Below are positions 60,844-64,000 of a stretch of 64,000 bases of DNA, piece by piece; position 1 is the stretch's first letter, and each line of letters starts with the position of its first letter. The notes beneath the pieces were generated by a model. It saw only the letters and a program-made list of their open reading frames with translations, did no database searches and was not told the origin of the DNA. The position numbers and the translations under genes are program-made. The DNA comes from Tenebrio molitor (taxonomy: Eukaryota; Arthropoda; Insecta; Coleoptera; Tenebrionidae): assembly GCF_963966145.1 (NCBI RefSeq), contig NC_091050.1:12338001-12402000 (forward strand). Reading direction: 5' to 3'.

Positions 60844-63800
60844 CTGCAAAAGAAACAGCCAACGATCACCACACCGTACGCACGAATTTCCACGTGAACT
60901 TTGACTCGATAGCCTTGACATTCGCTATCGGAGCCGGGGGCCAAGTGTGCCATGACTTTGGGAAATTACCAACGTCTACGCGGAGCCGCCGCCGCCGCCA
61001 CCATCCGCGTCTTCACGAAGCGACGAAAATTGGCAAGCCGCGAGAGTCGCCGTCGCGCGCCCCACCTTGCAAAACGCAAGCTAAATGAATTTCTCCCGTC
61101 ATCGCCGAAAATAAAGAAATCTTTTCGAAATTGCAACTTCGCATTGTTGAGTCCACTGTAATTTACGTGTACTTTTTCGCGTTCGTGCGGTCGCGTGATG
61201 GACCATCCCGTATGTGAGAGTCCGGAGCCCGGAGATAAGCGATAACGGGAGCGACGAGGCGATTCCGCGAAACCCGCCGATTTCTCGGAACAATTAATAA
61301 TGGATTGAGTTATCAAAAACGAATTTCGAAAATTGCGTTTCACTTCCAGTGACCCGTCCAATTTCCATAAACATCTCGTAAAAGCGGACAAGATGGTTTT
61401 TTAATAAAATCGAAGCAGCAAAACCTGCTTTTCGGATCTCAACAGTAGAACGGTGCGATCTCTGCACCGTTTGTGTCGTTCTTCATATGGAAAAATGAGA
61501 TTTTCTTCAGTCGAGGAAACAGAAGCGGCGATCGTTGAACTTTCCCGACCAAGCAGGTACCATATCGACGAGCCACCGCGAACCGAACGTGATGAAAATG
61601 TCGCAATATTCTAACGTAATAATAAATAGTAAATGTGTGTAATTACGTGGCCATTTACATTACAATGTGGTGGCGTAAGGACAATGGACTTTTCGAACGG
61701 CCTAACTGTACATTTGCCGGGCCGGATAAAAGATGAACTATCTGCGCCTATAATTCGGGCTAATTACGTTCCGGGGCAATTACGATACGTTCCGGGGGTG
61801 AACCTGCCTGTCCCGTGCAGCCGCGCCCACCGCGATCGTGACAAATTTTAGGGGATGCGACCGGCACAACGGAATTTCCTCGTCGTTATTTCGTTATTAA
61901 CGAGCACATAATTACGATGAAAAATTGTCGAACGGCAAAAGTCGTTTTAAGGCTTCAGCAATTTCGCCAATTTTTTCAACGGTCGACCGCCACCCTCGAG
62001 ATTCTTTCGACCGAAGATGATGATGGACCACCGTAAAAATAGAATTGCCAGGATGAGGAGAAAAATTTCGTCGGTCCAGCGGTGCTCTCCCAAATCGTAA
62101 ATTAGTTAAGTTTTCGCAAGGGGGACCCGGCGAGAGGGTCAATCGTCGGTTGAGTAATTTGTAAATTATGCGATCTTATCGGTTTTTATCTTATCTTATC
62201 GGTTAAGCCCGGTTCGAAGGCAACGTCCTCCGCAATGGACATTTCGTAATTCCGGCTTGATTAGCGGTTTCGTTTCGTTCTCTCGCCGAATGATAAACAC
62301 AAATCGAGGCTTGAAACTGAACAGTCCCCCTTTCCCGAAATAGTCCGGCGTACTTTTAGAAACGGAAATTCTCCAAAAAGCCGCCTCGATTTGTGGTCGA
62401 AATTTCAAAATGCCGACGGAGGACGGTCCACACTTGTTGCCAAGTGCAATTTTGCACTTCTTCGCCTTACGTAACGTCGCCGGCGCTGTCAATGAAGCAA
62501 TTTTTGGTTTTTGTGCAACGAAAAAGAAGCGGTGGCGGCGGCAGCGGTCCCCCTGGAAGCAATCTTTCTCGAATCGGTACCGCCACCGAAATCGAACGCG
62601 ATAACGTCCGTCGATTACTCTGCACACACGCTTTTCACATACAATACGTACAGTGGAAGTCGCTTAAAACGACGACCAAGGGACCGGCTTTCGAATGCCG
62701 GGCACCGGTCAAAAAAAAAATCTAACTCCCCGGAGGTGTGCGTACAAATTAAGAATTGGATCACTTTACTTACCAATGATTGTTTTCGATTTGTACAATA
62801 TCGCAGACGATATCACACCGATTCGTGGGTAAATGGCCACGGATCATCGTTGGAAAAAACATTCAAAAAGAAATACTAAAACAGTCTGTTCGTTTGCGAA
62901 GACATCGTAGAAAAAAACTGTGCAAAAATTTCTTTTGGAAAATGTCGTTTTATTGCATTATTGACGGTTTGCCGGTACCATTTGCCGTACACACGACGTA
63001 CCCACTTAGTTGCCGGCTTTCGACTGTTTCGGGTTCGGACAGGCGGCTGCCGGTCTCAGCGAGCCGGCTTACCAACAAAGCCCGACGATCGCCGATCGGT
63101 ACCGAACAGCTGACAGTCAGCTGATCTTTATAACTACCTGGTGAAATGAGAAATGACTCACCGGCCACGCTCGATTATTGATAATAAGCCGGTCTTTTTT
63201 CTCTTGTTTATTTTTTTACGCGCTTCCTTGTTTCTCGATCGGAGGCGATGTCGACGTTGCGGTAGGTAAAGGGTGGCAGGAAGACAGGCAGGCGGAGGCG
63301 CCCCCCGCGACGAGGAGACAAAAATCGCGACAACGAGAGCCGCCGTAATAATAACTCAAATCCGAATCTGTTATGGACGGTATCGAAAGGACAAACAAAA
63401 AGCGCACCAACCAACAGAAACTATTATAAGATCCCGGACAAAGAAACCGCGCGAAAAGCGCCCCAAAGGCGGGGCGCTTTAGAGACCATCCGGGGCCCAT
63501 CATTCCGGTTGACATCTGTAATCAATAACGAGTCTAATAGCTGTTGCCATTGAACGCAACAGAACGGCTTCCACACGTTACAGTAATCGCGAGGCGCACA
63601 CAAAAAATCGCCCTCTTTCATTATCCGATGACGATTTTTCCCTCGTCCTCGCTCCATCTCCTTTTCCTGTTCTCGTTTTCGCTACGCCTCGTCCATTATT
63701 TTCCGATTTAATGCCAACATAAATATTTGATCTCCACTCCGACATGAAAGACTCAAAACGTACTTGTTAAAACAAGGGAACGTACGTGACTGACGCGGCG

Positions 63801-64000
63801 TAATTGCGCTTCTTACGCGAGAAACGCGAAATGTTATGACATTAATCCCCGGTCGTTCTGGTCGGTGCCGAATTGCGGGTCATGTTCCTTCGCCCCCGGA
63901 ACGACAAATTTTTATCGAACATTTCCCACCCGCGATTTCCCACCCGCGGGGGTGCCGCTCCGCCCTCCGTCAAGTTAATCAGCGACAAGAAGAAAACTTT
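60844..64000 (-). other. Upstream intron of the GRB-type gene to the window edge
   Basis: I looked for the rest of the PH domain and the Ras-association domain on the minus strand and found no frame with their motifs. The preceding exon is therefore beyond 64000. CpG-rich segments at 61.0-61.3 and 62.4-63.5 kb carry unremarkable frames. Confidence 0.55.

Noticed and set aside
1..64000. tRNA, rRNA, CRISPR array or bacterial-type operon
   Set aside because: I looked for the GTTCGAA T-loop context, rRNA landmarks and regular spacer repeats and found none that held up; the window is eukaryotic throughout.

Overview
The window is from an animal nuclear genome, almost certainly an insect and probably a beetle. 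The genes are split by very short introns (49-60 bp) alongside introns of 5-15 kb. Intergenic DNA is AT-rich with CpG-rich patches, and several TA-flanked miniature inverted-repeat elements are present. 'Insect' rests on the gene set: a dally-type glypican and a misshapen-type kinase of the insect form. 'Beetle' is inference only.

Layout, left to right. Positions 1-19688 hold no exon I can support and are read as the upstream intron or flank of a glypican; five inverted-repeat elements and one solo end lie here. Positions 19689-22875 (+) hold the last four coding exons of a GPC3/5-class glypican (dally), ending in heparan-sulfate attachment sites and a GPI-anchor signal. Positions 25672-39414 (+) hold a complete misshapen/MAP4K4-type Ste20 kinase (msn) in 18 coding exons. 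These join without a frame break into 1283 residues: N-terminal kinase, proline-rich and acidic linker, C-terminal CNH domain. Positions 40913-41575 (-) hold a complete four-exon mitochondrial ribosomal protein S25 gene (167 residues), tail to tail with msn. Positions 43949-60843 (-) hold the last four coding exons of a GRB7/10/14-type adaptor (end of PH, BPS, SH2). Its 5' part lies beyond the right edge.

A young LTR retrotransposon (53567-57363, + strand, antisense to its host gene) sits inside the 14.5-kb intron of the adaptor gene. Its two 491-bp LTRs look identical by eye and it is flanked by CAAC duplications. Most of pol is gone, yet one 828-codon frame still runs from Gag through protease, RT scraps and a membrane-like segment to an integrase tail. 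Other repeats are MITEs with TA target duplications, a nest of palindromes near 47.8-48.1 kb and a probable fragment of a second LTR element near 47.0-47.4 kb.

Three of the host genes are signalling genes. Dally is a cell-surface co-receptor for Wnt, Dpp and Hedgehog ligands, Msn is a JNK/Hippo-pathway kinase, and the GRB adaptor binds receptor tyrosine kinases. mRpS25 is a housekeeping mitochondrial gene. Nothing shows that they are co-regulated. The most useful leads are the internally deleted but open retroelement, and signs that msn can be split into a kinase-only isoform (alternative last exon at 34894-35013) and possibly a CNH-only or poison-exon isoform (37381-37480).
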